DNA of 64,000 nucleotides from NCBI RefSeq assembly GCF_004368405.1, contig NZ_SBJH01000008.1, forward strand, positions 210,831 through 274,830. Direction: 5' to 3'. The notes beneath the pieces are model-generated. The model had not been told where the DNA came from. It was given only the letters and a program-made list of their open reading frames with translations, and ran no database searches. Position numbers and translations under genes: made by a program. Source of the DNA: Olivibacter sp. XZL3. Lineage in GTDB: Bacteria; Bacteroidota; Bacteroidia; Sphingobacteriales; Sphingobacteriaceae. Of this stretch, positions 9,752 to 18,674 are shown piece by piece. Each line of letters starts with the position of its first letter. Position 1 is the first letter of the stretch.

Positions 9752-11578
9752 ATGGATAGAAATACCTTTACTGGCCTGTTCCTGATTATGATCATCTTGG
9801 CAGGTTCGGTATTTTTTATGAAACCCTCGGAAGAGGAGATTAAAAGAGAACAGCAGCTACAGGATTCCATAGCGCGCGGAAAATCGCCGGAAGCGAAAAG
9901 CACGGACAGCTTATTTGCCGCTCAACAAGGCGTGGAAGCTTCCACTGTCGACTCGACCCAAATGGCCGGACCGTTTGGTGGAGCGAAAGTCGGAACTGAA
10001 GATATTATTACGCTTGAAAACGAATTTATCAAAGCCAATATCAGTACGAAAGGTGGGCGCGTTAAATCCGTTGAGGTAAAAGGTGAGAAAGACTATTTAG
10101 GTAAACCGTTGGTATTATTCAGCGGTGAAAAAAATCGTTTTGGCTTGCAGTTTTCTACTGGGGGTGTCAATATCAACACGAACGATTTTTACTTTACGCC
10201 GCAGACAAAACAGTCGCTTATTGTAAAGAACACGGATTCTGCTTCTTTAGTGATGCGTTTGGTATATGCTGAAGGCAAATATATTGACTACATCTATAGC
10301 TTGCAGGGAAATAGTTATCGACTCGGGTTTACAGTCGTAACAAAAGGAATGCAAGACGTTGTAGCGCCTGCTGAATCGAAGCTGGTTTTAAATTGGCAAG
10401 CCGACCTTCCGCAAAAAGAGAAGGATATGAAGGATGAGCGGAATCGTTCTACGGCTTATTTCAAGGAGTTTGAAGGTGATGTCGAAGAATTAAGTACCAC
10501 AAAAGATGAAACCAAAGAGCTAGGAAAGACCGATTGGATATCCTTTAAGCAGCATTATTTTTCGAATGTATTGATTGCAGAAAAAGGCTTCGGTAGCGGT
10601 TCTCTAAAGGTTACGACCGTTAACAGCGATGAAATTGTAAAGTCTTTCGCTGCAAACATGGATCTCGATTTTAACAGGCAGGATATGAATACTTATCCGA
10701 TGTCTTTCTATTTCGGGCCGAATAAATTCAGTATTCTGAAGGATCAAGGGCACGATTTAGAAAAGCAGATCAATATGGGATGGGGACCGATGAAATGGAT
10801 CAACCGCTTTATAACCTTACCCGTATTTAACTTGTTGGAAGGTTTTAATTGGAATTACGGGCTTATTATATTGGTATTGACGGTTTTGTTAAAACTTGTG
10901 TTATCTCCGCTCACTTACAAGTCTTACGTTTCAATGGCTAAAATGCGGGTGCTCAAGCCGGAGATGGACGAAATCAAAGCCAAGGTAGGAGAAGATAATC
11001 AAACCCTATTGCAACAGGAATACCTCAAGCTGTACAAACAAGCCGGTGTGAATCCCATGGGTGGTTGTATCCCGATGCTCTTACAGATGCCTTTCATGAT
11101 TGCTTTCTTCTTTTTCTTCCCCAACTTGTTTGAGTTGAGAGGTGAAAGCTTTTTATGGATGAAGGACCTTTCCACCTACGATTCGATCATCAGCTTCCCG
11201 ACGATACCGCTTATTAACATCAATCACATTAGTTTGATGTGTATATTGATGACCTGCGCCACGCTGGTGTCTACTTGGTACAACAACATGGTATCAGGTG
11301 CTACCGGACAAATGAAGTATATTGGTTATTTTATGCCTTTGATCTTTTTCTTTGTCTTAAATAGCTATCCCGCTGGTCTGAACTACTATTATTTCTTGTC
11401 AACGTGTTTCACTTTTGTCATCCAGTTCTTCATCAGACAATCGATTAACGATGAAAAGATCCACGCCATGATTCAGGCTAATAAAAAGAAGCCGGAAACG
11501 AGTAAAAAGTCTACCTTCCAAAAACGGATGGAGGATTATATGCGTCAGCAACAACAGGCGAACAAGAACAAAAAATAA
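9752..11578 (+). CDS. yidC: membrane protein insertase YidC
   Basis: Inserts and folds proteins in the inner membrane, alone or with SecYEG. One N-terminal membrane segment (residues 7-24) is followed by the large periplasmic domain (about 60-350). The conserved Oxa1 core follows with membrane segments at roughly 365-390, 425-450, 495-515 and 525-555. The C-terminal tail is Lys/Gln-rich, as in proteins that contact the ribosome. The length of 608 residues fits Bacteroidota YidC. A strong hairpin terminator follows the gene. Confidence 0.96.
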   Translation: MDRNTFTGLFLIMIILAGSVFFMKPSEEEIKREQQLQDSIARGKSPEAKSTDSLFAAQQGVEASTVDSTQMAGPFGGAKVGTEDIITLENEFIKANISTKGGRVKSVEVKGEKDYLGKPLVLFSGEKNRFGLQFSTGGVNINTNDFYFTPQTKQSLIVKNTDSASLVMRLVYAEGKYIDYIYSLQGNSYRLGFTVVTKGMQDVVAPAESKLVLNWQADLPQKEKDMKDERNRSTAYFKEFEGDVEELSTTKDETKELGKTDWISFKQHYFSNVLIAEKGFGSGSLKVTTVNSDEIVKSFAANMDLDFNRQDMNTYPMSFYFGPNKFSILKDQGHDLEKQINMGWGPMKWINRFITLPVFNLLEGFNWNYGLIILVLTVLLKLVLSPLTYKSYVSMAKMRVLKPEMDEIKAKVGEDNQTLLQQEYLKLYKQAGVNPMGGCIPMLLQMPFMIAFFFFFPNLFELRGESFLWMKDLSTYDSIISFPTIPLININHISLMCILMTCATLVSTWYNNMVSGATGQMKYIGYFMPLIFFFVLNSYPAGLNYYYFLSTCFTFVIQFFIRQSINDEKIHAMIQANKKKPETSKKSTFQKRMEDYMRQQQQANKNKK

Positions 11579-11601
11579 GCTTACTCACTGAAATTCATAG
11601 G

Positions 11602-11668
11602 AGGCTGCCTAAAAAGCGTTGACGCCATTTCGATCGGCTCAGAAACGACTTTTTAGACAGCCTTTTTT
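11602..11668 (+). terminator. terminator after yidC
   Basis: A long inverted repeat pairs 11602-11620 (AGGCTGCCTAAAAAGCGTT) with 11644-11663 (AACGACTTTTTAGACAGCCT) with small mismatches. It is followed by a run of T. It sits 23 bp after the yidC stop and separates it from the oxygen-sensor gene. Confidence 0.85.
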
Positions 11669-11710
11669 GTTTAAGCAAAAGTACTTATATTGGAAACCTA
11701 AGGTCTTTAT

Positions 11711-12898
11711 ATGGAAACGGCAAAGCTACTTCAAGCGATTATTCATAACGCTATCGACGGTATTATTACGATCGACAATAAAGGAGTTGTCGAATCCATT
11801 AATCCGGCGGCGCTGTCTTTGTTTGGATATGAGCATGAAAGAGAAATCATCGGAAATAACGTTTCTGTATTGATGCCTGAACCCGACCGCACCCGGCATG
11901 ATTCCTACATTCACAACTACCTGACAACGGGCGTTAGGCATATCATTGGCATAGGTCGGGAGGTCCGAGGTAAGCGGAAAGACGGGTCGACATTCCCTTT
12001 TCGGTTAGCGGTGAGCGAGGTCAGCTATAGGGATAGGAAGATTTTTACGGGGTTCATTCATGATCTTTCCAGACAGAAAGAGGCCGAGGAAAAACTGAAA
12101 GAGTATACCGCGCAGTTGGAGAAGAAGGTTACCGAGCGGACAAAAGACTTAATTAAACTCATTAGCGAGCTGGAGGAGGCCAAGGCGGATGTCAGCCTGT
12201 CTTTGGAAAAAGAAAAAGATCTGAATCAGATGAAGTCCCGATTCGTTTCAATGGCATCGCACGAATTTAGAACGCCCTTGAGCTCCGTACAGCTTTCTGC
12301 CTCTTTAATTGAAAAGTACCTTGATAAACGCGATTTTGATAATATTACGAAACATACCAACAAAATTAAAGGATCCGTTCAGCTGCTTACGACTATTTTG
12401 AACGACTTCCTCTCGTTAGAGCGTTTAGAAGCCGGGAAAGTGACTGCTGTTCCGGAGGAGGTCAACATTGTCAAACTGGCAGAGGAAATTATTGAGGAGA
12501 TGCAGCTTTTGGCAAAGCAAAATCAGCATATTGTTTATCAACATACCGGGGAAATCGGTACCTGCCGAATTGATCCAAATCTCTTAAAAAACAGTATTAT
12601 TAATCTGATTTCTAACGCTATTAAGTACTCGGGAGAAAATACTTTCATCGAATTTAATAGCGAAATACAAAAGGATCGCTGTATCATCACCGTTAAAGAT
12701 AATGGGATTGGCATCCCCGACGATGAACAGAAAAGTTTATTTGAGCCCTTTTTCCGGGCTAATAATACGGGAAATATACCGGGAACCGGCTTAGGTTTGA
12801 ATATTGTGAAGCGCTATGCCCATTTGATGGGGGGCGAAGTAACTTGTGTCAGTGAGATCAATAAAGGAACAACCTTTACGCTCACCTTTAATAGCTGA
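11711..12898 (+). CDS. fixL: FixL-like haem-PAS sensor histidine kinase
   Basis: The PAS domain (about 1-125) closely follows the haem-PAS of rhizobial FixL. Proximal His63 lies in RHDSYI (equivalent to His200 of Bradyrhizobium FixL). His77 and Arg83 in RHIIGIGR match His214 and Arg220, the residue that contacts bound oxygen. The position of FixL Arg206 is Asn69 here. A coiled coil (125-172) leads to the HisKA domain with phospho-acceptor His184 (SHEFRTP) and an HATPase domain with DNGIGIP and GTGLGLN. No membrane segment is seen, so it should be a soluble oxygen sensor. The next gene is its likely partner. The name is by domain homology; oxygen binding is inferred. Confidence 0.88.
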   Translation: METAKLLQAIIHNAIDGIITIDNKGVVESINPAALSLFGYEHEREIIGNNVSVLMPEPDRTRHDSYIHNYLTTGVRHIIGIGREVRGKRKDGSTFPFRLAVSEVSYRDRKIFTGFIHDLSRQKEAEEKLKEYTAQLEKKVTERTKDLIKLISELEEAKADVSLSLEKEKDLNQMKSRFVSMASHEFRTPLSSVQLSASLIEKYLDKRDFDNITKHTNKIKGSVQLLTTILNDFLSLERLEAGKVTAVPEEVNIVKLAEEIIEEMQLLAKQNQHIVYQHTGEIGTCRIDPNLLKNSIINLISNAIKYSGENTFIEFNSEIQKDRCIITVKDNGIGIPDDEQKSLFEPFFRANNTGNIPGTGLGLNIVKRYAHLMGGEVTCVSEINKGTTFTLTFNS

Positions 12899-12981
12899 TT
12901 TGACTGAGTGCGGCTAATGCACAAGGGGATAAAAATGCAGGTTTGGTTTCATAAGGTATTAAAAAAACAAATTACTCTAGA

Positions 12982-14025
12982 ATGAAAACAGTATTAATTG
13001 TTGAAGACAACGATGATATTAGAGAAAGTACCGCCGAGATATTAACGCTCGCGGGATACAATGTCTTCACTGCACCTGAAGGAAGATCGGGTGTTGATTT
13101 AGCGCTTAAATCGAAACCTGACATTATTCTCTGCGATATTATGATGCCTAATTTAGACGGTTATGGCGTTCTGTTTTTGCTGGGAAAGCACAAAGAAACG
13201 GCCGACATCCCCTTTATTTTCCTGACGGCAAAGGCCGAGCGTGCCGATATGCGCAAGGCGATGGAGATGGGCGCCGATGATTACCTTACAAAGCCTTTTG
13301 ATGACGTAGAATTGCTCAATGCCATTGAAACCCGACTAAGAAAAAGAGACCTTACCGGCCATAAGCGAAGCTCCTACGCAATGAGCGAGGAAGATCAAAA
13401 CAAGCTGCTTAATGATTTACACCTTAAAGGCAGGGCAAAGAGCTATAAAAAGAAACAAAGCGTTTACGAAGAGGGCGACAATCCCTTGTACATCTATCAG
13501 GTTAAATCAGGGAAAGTTAGAAGTTACCTCTTTTACCACGACGGCCGGGAATTGTCTACCAATATCTTTACTGCCGGTGATTATTTCGGATACGAAGCCC
13601 TTCTGAGCCATGAAAAACATTCCGATAATACTGAAACGATCGAAGACAGTGAGATATCCTTAATTAATAAAGAGGTATTTTTTGAACTGTTGTATCAAAA
13701 TCCTACGATCGCTCAAAAGTTTATCGGTCTCCTTTCTGAAAACATCAGAGGGAAAGACGAGCAATTATTACGCTTGGCCTATCATTCCGTGCGAAAGCGT
13801 GTTGCTGATGCGCTGGTAGTTGTTGCAAGAAAATTTTTGGAAGACCGCGATGCCGATGAATGCTTGATTCGCATTTCAAGAGACGACCTGGCTGCCATGG
13901 CCGGTACGGCTAACGAAACGATCAGTAGAACCTTGGCGGATTTTAAAGACGAGCAATTACTGTCGAAAGAAGGGAACGCTATCCGGGTTCACTCTATTCA
14001 AAAGCTAAGTAATATCAAACAATAA
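12982..14025 (+). CDS. response regulator with receiver and CRP/FNR output domains
   Basis: The receiver domain (1-125) has the acidic pair Glu8/Asp9, phospho-acceptor Asp52 (CDIMMPNLDGYG) and the LTKPF lysine. It is followed by a cyclic-nucleotide-type sensor fold (about 150-260) and a winged-helix Crp domain (about 265-347) with recognition helix ANETISRTL. The E-x-x-SR pattern there is that of FNR/CRP proteins that bind TTGA-type half sites. In rhizobia these functions are split between FixJ (receiver) and FixK (CRP type); here one protein combines them. No Cys cluster for an Fe-S centre is seen in it, so it should depend on the upstream kinase. Likely target: the cbb3 operon downstream. 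Confidence 0.9.
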   Translation: MKTVLIVEDNDDIRESTAEILTLAGYNVFTAPEGRSGVDLALKSKPDIILCDIMMPNLDGYGVLFLLGKHKETADIPFIFLTAKAERADMRKAMEMGADDYLTKPFDDVELLNAIETRLRKRDLTGHKRSSYAMSEEDQNKLLNDLHLKGRAKSYKKKQSVYEEGDNPLYIYQVKSGKVRSYLFYHDGRELSTNIFTAGDYFGYEALLSHEKHSDNTETIEDSEISLINKEVFFELLYQNPTIAQKFIGLLSENIRGKDEQLLRLAYHSVRKRVADALVVVARKFLEDRDADECLIRISRDDLAAMAGTANETISRTLADFKDEQLLSKEGNAIRVHSIQKLSNIKQ

Positions 14026-14078
14026 GCCTAAACTATTTCTTTTCATTGCTAGGCTGACACAGGCTTATGCTGTAAACA

Positions 14079-14132
14079 GAAACGCATCATATAAAAAAGT
14101 AATGAGTATTACTTTTTTATATGATGCGTTTC
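14079..14132. repeat. 25-bp perfect inverted repeat with 4-base loop
   Basis: Arms 14079-14103 (starting GAAACGCATCATAT) and 14108-14132 are exact reverse complements around the loop GAGT. It lies 53 bp after the regulator gene and 24 bp upstream of the -7 box for the next gene. The right arm contains a T run but no U tract follows the stem. It may end transcription in both directions or be a structured regulatory site. Confidence 0.9.
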
Positions 14133-14156
14133 ATCTCTTTACAAGTTGGTTCCTTT

Positions 14157-14164
14157 TAGTTTTG
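14157..14164 (+). promoter_or_regulatory. -7 promoter element of the cbb3 gene cluster
   Basis: TAGTTTTG matches TAnnTTTG. The start codon of the first gene is 40 bp downstream. The expected -33 position (about 14134-14140) carries only TCTCTTT, a weak match, which would fit a promoter that needs an activator such as the upstream CRP-type regulator. No clear TTGA-N6-TCAA palindrome was found. Confidence 0.55.
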
Positions 14165-14204
14165 TACGAAGCTAAAAGGAATACTATTAACACAAACCAA
14201 CACT

Positions 14205-14636
14205 ATGAAGGCCATCGCTTACAGCATAAATGTAAATGAAAAAGAGCACCTTGTCAGATCCAACGCGAAAACGCACGACTTGACGCTTATCTCAAACGAG
14301 CTTAATGCTTCTACCCTGTCATATTGTGGTGGGAAAACCGTTATTATCGTATCCGGAAGGGATATTGTAGACCAAGCGTTGCTTCGTTCTCTTAAACAAA
14401 TGGGCGTTAGATATATCGTTACGCGATCGAAGACTACCACCCATATAGATCTGCAAAGCGCTGCACAACTGGGTATTAAAGTAGCCAACAACGCCAGTGA
14501 CGACCAATCGATAGAAAATACCGCTAAACAAACTATCCGCAATTTAGACCTATGGGAAGCTGGGCGTTGCGTGGGCCATTCCTGCTGTTGTTACGATTGT
14601 AATAACGTAAAAAACAATAGTTCAAGCAAAGTTTAA
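14205..14636 (+). CDS. stand-alone dehydrogenase-type catalytic domain with Cys-rich tail
   Basis: Residues 1-105 resemble the N-terminal part of D-lactate/2-hydroxyacid dehydrogenases, including the stretch MGVRYIVTRS (66-75) and IDLQSAAQLGIKVAN (81-95). The NAD-binding Rossmann domain that should follow is missing. Instead the protein ends with NLDLWEAGRC and a Cys cluster (Cys122, 127, 128, 129 and 132). Without the cofactor domain and catalytic Arg/Glu/His it cannot be a normal dehydrogenase. As first gene of the likely oxygen-controlled cluster, 9 bp before hemN, it may bind metal or sense redox. This is inference. Confidence 0.7.
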   Translation: MKAIAYSINVNEKEHLVRSNAKTHDLTLISNELNASTLSYCGGKTVIIVSGRDIVDQALLRSLKQMGVRYIVTRSKTTTHIDLQSAAQLGIKVANNASDDQSIENTAKQTIRNLDLWEAGRCVGHSCCCYDCNNVKNNSSSKV

Positions 14637-14645
14637 CCTGATGGC

Positions 14646-15998
14646 ATGGAAAAGCAGTTAATCGATTATATTAAAAAATACAATATTGCCGCGCCACGTT
14701 ACACCAGCTATCCGACCGTTCCGCATTGGGATACGGCGAGCTGGACAACGGGAGCCTGGATTTCGGCGGTTCAAAGCGCTGCACTGGAGTCGGCCGGCGA
14801 AGTAAGTCTGTATATACACCTACCCTATTGCGAACGGTTATGCACCTATTGTGGCTGCAACACGCGGATTACCAAGAATCATCGTGTGGAACTTCCTTAT
14901 ATTGAATCTGTAATTAGCGAGTGGCGCCTATATTTGGAAAAATTGAATATAAAACCAAAAATAGTGGACCTCCATCTGGGCGGAGGTACGCCCACTTTTT
15001 TTAGTCCGGAAAACCTCGATTATCTAATTAAATCAATTTTACAAGAAGCGTCTGTTGGCGAGGATACAACTTTTTCTTTTGAGGCGCATCCTGCAAACAC
15101 CACGCGTGAGCATCTGGAAGTATTGTTCGCTTTAGGATTTCGGCGTTTAAGCTTAGGTATACAGGATTTTGATTCAGAGGTACAACGTATTATTAACCGT
15201 AAACAAAGTCCGGATGACGTGATCCGTGTTATGCAGGAGGCGCGGCATATCGGTTATACTTCCATCAATTTCGACTTGATCTATGGCCTGCCTAAACAGA
15301 CGTTGGGGGGCATACGGGATACCATCCAACAGGCGATTGCCATGCACCCCGACCGAATTGCCTTTTACAGCTATGCGCATGTTCCATGGATCAAACCCGG
15401 ACAGCGTTTGTATACCGAAAACGATCTGCCTTCGGACGAAGCTAAGTTAGCATTTTACTATGCCGGAAAGGAGATGATCATCAACGCGGGTTACCTTGAC
15501 ATTGGCATGGATCACTTCGCTTTTCCGACAGACAGTTTAGCACTGGCGGCAACGGAGGGAAAGCTCCACCGGAATTTTATGGGTTATACGGATATCAAAC
15601 CCTCCTTGCTTTTAGGGCTGGGCGTTTCGTCCATCAGCGATGCTGGAGCGGCGTATGCACAGAACGTTAAAAGCGTGGAGGAATATCGTGCACTGCTAAG
15701 TAAAGGCGAGTTTCCACTTTTCAAAGGGCATATACAAACCGCCAGCGATATAGACGTGAAGAAACAGATTCTCCACATTATGTGCGATGGAAAGCTTCCT
15801 CTCTCGGAATTTCAGCTTCCAACTGAAGTGTTGAAAAGATTGGAGCCTTTGATAGCCGACGGCTTCGTTTTACTTGAGCCTCATCGGCTCAGGGTAACAG
15901 CACTTGGGAGGTCTTTTTTACGCATCATCTGTATGGCATTTGATGAACGGTACCACGCCAACGAAGTAGATAGACCCTTATTTAGTAAAGCAGTATAG
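14646..15998 (+). CDS. hemN: oxygen-independent coproporphyrinogen III dehydrogenase
   Basis: Radical-SAM enzyme that converts coproporphyrinogen III to protoporphyrinogen IX without oxygen, for haem synthesis. The cluster-binding motif is PYCERLCTYCGC, with Cys62, Cys66 and Cys69. The N-terminal PRYTSYPT (17-24) is a HemN signature that separates it from HemW. The length of 450 residues is standard. It lies 2 bp upstream of ccoI. Haem supply at low oxygen fits a place beside a haem-rich cbb3 oxidase. Confidence 0.95.
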   Translation: MEKQLIDYIKKYNIAAPRYTSYPTVPHWDTASWTTGAWISAVQSAALESAGEVSLYIHLPYCERLCTYCGCNTRITKNHRVELPYIESVISEWRLYLEKLNIKPKIVDLHLGGGTPTFFSPENLDYLIKSILQEASVGEDTTFSFEAHPANTTREHLEVLFALGFRRLSLGIQDFDSEVQRIINRKQSPDDVIRVMQEARHIGYTSINFDLIYGLPKQTLGGIRDTIQQAIAMHPDRIAFYSYAHVPWIKPGQRLYTENDLPSDEAKLAFYYAGKEMIINAGYLDIGMDHFAFPTDSLALAATEGKLHRNFMGYTDIKPSLLLGLGVSSISDAGAAYAQNVKSVEEYRALLSKGEFPLFKGHIQTASDIDVKKQILHIMCDGKLPLSEFQLPTEVLKRLEPLIADGFVLLEPHRLRVTALGRSFLRIICMAFDERYHANEVDRPLFSKAV

Positions 15999-16000
15999 CC

Positions 16001-18394
16001 ATGGATAAGTTGGAAACGGTACAAAAAGAGCAAACTTGTTTTCACTGCGGTGACGAGGTTAAACACCAAACTTATGAAGTGGATAACCATCGCTTTTGTT
16101 GTCTTGGATGCAAAAGTGTTTACTTGCTATTAAATGAGCACCAATTGTCGCGTTATTATCAATACAATGCGCACCCCGGTAGCTCCGTAAAGGAAGAAGC
16201 CAACCGCTACTTCTATTTAGAAGAAGAAAACATTTCCAAAAGCCTGCTGGATTTTCAGGATGAGCGAATGAGTATTGTAACACTTTATATACCAGGTATC
16301 CATTGCAGTTCTTGCATCTGGTTGTTGGAGAGTCTCCACAAGCTTCATGCAGGAGTTGCCAGTTCCCGAACTGATTTTTTACGCAAGGAAGTCCGTGTTA
16401 CTTTTTATCACCAGCAGTTAAGTTTGAAACAATTAGTGGAATTATTGGCTTCAATTGGCTATCCGCCTGTGATCAGCTTGCAAGACACAACACAGGACAA
16501 AGTAGAGGAGCAAAAAAACCATCTTGTACGGAAGATTGCCGTCGCTGGCTTTTGTTTCGGCAACTCGATGATGATTAGTTTTCCCGAATATTTTGGAATT
16601 GGCGCTTTTGAGAAAGACTATGCTCAATTGTTCGGTTGGATCAATTTAACATTTGCCTTACCTGTTATGTTCTATAGCGGAAGCGATTATTTCGTTTCTA
16701 GCTTAAAAAGTTTAAAACAGCGTCGCCTAAACTTAGACGTTCCTTTGGCGCTGGGAATTTTGATCCTTTTTGTGCGTTCCGCCTGGGAAATTCTAAATGG
16801 AACTGGCGCTGGCTTTTCGGACACGCTCTGCGGATTAATCTTCTTTTTATTGGTTGGCAGATGGGTACAGCAAAAGACCTATCATCATCTTTCCTTTGAG
16901 CGGGATTACCGCTCTTATTTTCCGGTAGCGGTTACAAAAATTCATGAAGGGCAGGAAAAAACGGTCGCGCTTGCCAACATACAGGTCGGTGATCGCATTT
17001 TGATCCGGAACAATGAGATCGTTCCGGCCGATGCCATCTTACTAAAGGGTCAGGCTTGCATTGATTTTAGTTTTGTTACGGGCGAGTCGGTTCCGGTTGA
17101 GAAAGTACTCGGTGAAATCATTTATGCCGGCGGTCGGCAAACCGAACAGATTATTGAGTTAGAGGTAGTAAAACCAGTATCACAAAGTTATTTAACCAGT
17201 CTATGGAACGCTCCCGAACAAGCGGAAAGGAAAGTCTTTTTTCAATCTTTTAGCAATAAAATTAGCCGTTATTTTACACCAATTCTTCTGAGTATTGCCT
17301 TAGCAAGCGCATTCTTTTGGGGAAGCGCCGGTGATGCACAACGGGCCTGGTCGGCTTTTACAGCCGTTTTAATTATCGGTTGCCCCTGTGCATTGGCGCT
17401 GAGCTCTCCATTCACGCTTTCGGCTGTACTTAGCGTTTTTGACAGAAATGGTCTGTTTATGAAGGACACCTTGGCTATAGAAAAGATGGCTGAGATTAAT
17501 ACTCTCGTGTTCGATAAGACTGGAACAATCAGCACACTCAGCGACGACCGCTTTCACTTTGAGGGAAAATTGACGGCAATGGAAGCGTCTATGGTGTTTT
17601 CTGTATGCCGTAATTCCAATCATCCGCAGAGTCGGAAGATCGCAAAGGCGTTCGGCGAAACTTGCCGGATCCTACCGATGAGCTCTTACGTTGAGACGCC
17701 GGGAAGCGGAATTCAGGCTACCATAGCAGGCAAAGACATTTTAATTGGCAGCCGTTCGTTTGCTGCTACGGATAAGGATCTATTTAAAGTCGCCGGTACC
17801 TATGTACGTATTGACGGAGAAACCAAAGGTGTTTTTTGTGTAGAACAGAAGTGGCGGAGTGGCTTAGCATCGGTGATTTCCAACTTGAGCCATGGGTATC
17901 GCCTGCATTTATTATCGGGAGATGGTGAAAAGGATGCAAAGGCTTTATCCTTACTTTTTCCTCACAAAGAATATTTAAATTTTAATCAGTTGCCCGCCGA
18001 TAAACTGTCTTATGTAGAAAAGTTACAGCACAACTGTCAAAAAGTGGCCATGATTGGTGATGGTTTGAATGACGCAGGCGCTCTAAAAAGCGCGGATTTA
18101 GGTATTGCGGTAAGTGACGATGTTAATAATTTTTCGCCCGCATGTGATGCGATTATGAGCGGCGCATCCTTCGAAAAATTACCTCGGTTTTTTGGCTTTG
18201 CCAAGCGGGCGATGCGTATTATATACAGCAGTTTTGTGATTTCCCTTTTATATAACTTATTGGGTATGTACTTTGCGACACAGGGCAGTTTATCTCCCTT
18301 GATTGCCGCTATCTTAATGCCGCTAAGTACAATTACGATTATAAGTTTCACGAGTCTGGCCACCCGGCTTTACGCTTATAAATATCATCTATAA
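16001..18394 (+). CDS. ccoI: copper-transporting P-type ATPase of cbb3 assembly
   Basis: Exports copper across the inner membrane to build the CuB site of cbb3 oxidase (CcoI/FixI). It has an N-terminal Cys-rich domain (FHCGDE, CCLGC at 33-37), an HMA domain with CSSC (Cys102, Cys105), the membrane metal site CPC at 461-463, the phosphorylation motif DKTGT at 505-509, and GDGLND near 686. The length of 797 residues is complete. The last base of its stop codon is the first base of the ccoS start, so translation is probably coupled. A general copper exporter (CopA) is less likely given the context. Confidence 0.95.
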   Translation: MDKLETVQKEQTCFHCGDEVKHQTYEVDNHRFCCLGCKSVYLLLNEHQLSRYYQYNAHPGSSVKEEANRYFYLEEENISKSLLDFQDERMSIVTLYIPGIHCSSCIWLLESLHKLHAGVASSRTDFLRKEVRVTFYHQQLSLKQLVELLASIGYPPVISLQDTTQDKVEEQKNHLVRKIAVAGFCFGNSMMISFPEYFGIGAFEKDYAQLFGWINLTFALPVMFYSGSDYFVSSLKSLKQRRLNLDVPLALGILILFVRSAWEILNGTGAGFSDTLCGLIFFLLVGRWVQQKTYHHLSFERDYRSYFPVAVTKIHEGQEKTVALANIQVGDRILIRNNEIVPADAILLKGQACIDFSFVTGESVPVEKVLGEIIYAGGRQTEQIIELEVVKPVSQSYLTSLWNAPEQAERKVFFQSFSNKISRYFTPILLSIALASAFFWGSAGDAQRAWSAFTAVLIIGCPCALALSSPFTLSAVLSVFDRNGLFMKDTLAIEKMAEINTLVFDKTGTISTLSDDRFHFEGKLTAMEASMVFSVCRNSNHPQSRKIAKAFGETCRILPMSSYVETPGSGIQATIAGKDILIGSRSFAATDKDLFKVAGTYVRIDGETKGVFCVEQKWRSGLASVISNLSHGYRLHLLSGDGEKDAKALSLLFPHKEYLNFNQLPADKLSYVEKLQHNCQKVAMIGDGLNDAGALKSADLGIAVSDDVNNFSPACDAIMSGASFEKLPRFFGFAKRAMRIIYSSFVISLLYNLLGMYFATQGSLSPLIAAILMPLSTITIISFTSLATRLYAYKYHL

Positions 18395-18591
18395 TGAGCG
18401 CCATATTTTTTCTGATCGGTTGCAGCGTGCTGATTGCTTTACTGTTTTTAGGCGCCTTTATTTGGGCCAATAAAAGCGGACAGCACGATGATACCTATAC
18501 ACCTGCTATTCGTGTTCTTTTCGAAGACGATTTCCCGTCTGAGGAGAAAGAACTTGATCGTCAGGTTAACCTGGGCGAAGAAAATAAGTGA
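18394..18591 (+). CDS. ccoS: cbb3 oxidase maturation protein CcoS
   Basis: A 65-residue protein with one membrane segment (about 3-24) and an acidic tail with FEDDFPSEE, the typical form of CcoS. CcoS is needed for cofactor insertion into cbb3 oxidase. Its start shares one base with the ccoI stop. Confidence 0.9.
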   Translation: MSAIFFLIGCSVLIALLFLGAFIWANKSGQHDDTYTPAIRVLFEDDFPSEEKELDRQVNLGEENK

Positions 18592-18674
18592 CAACAATCA
18601 TCTTTTTGCCCAATCGGCGTCACTCGTAAGGAAGTGGAGCCGATGTACCTTTACCGCTGTAAAAATACTAAACT

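Noticed and set aside
14079..14164. FNR/FixK-type TTGA-N6-TCAA site upstream of the cbb3 cluster
   Set aside because: No such palindrome was seen near the promoter box, so no operator was annotated.
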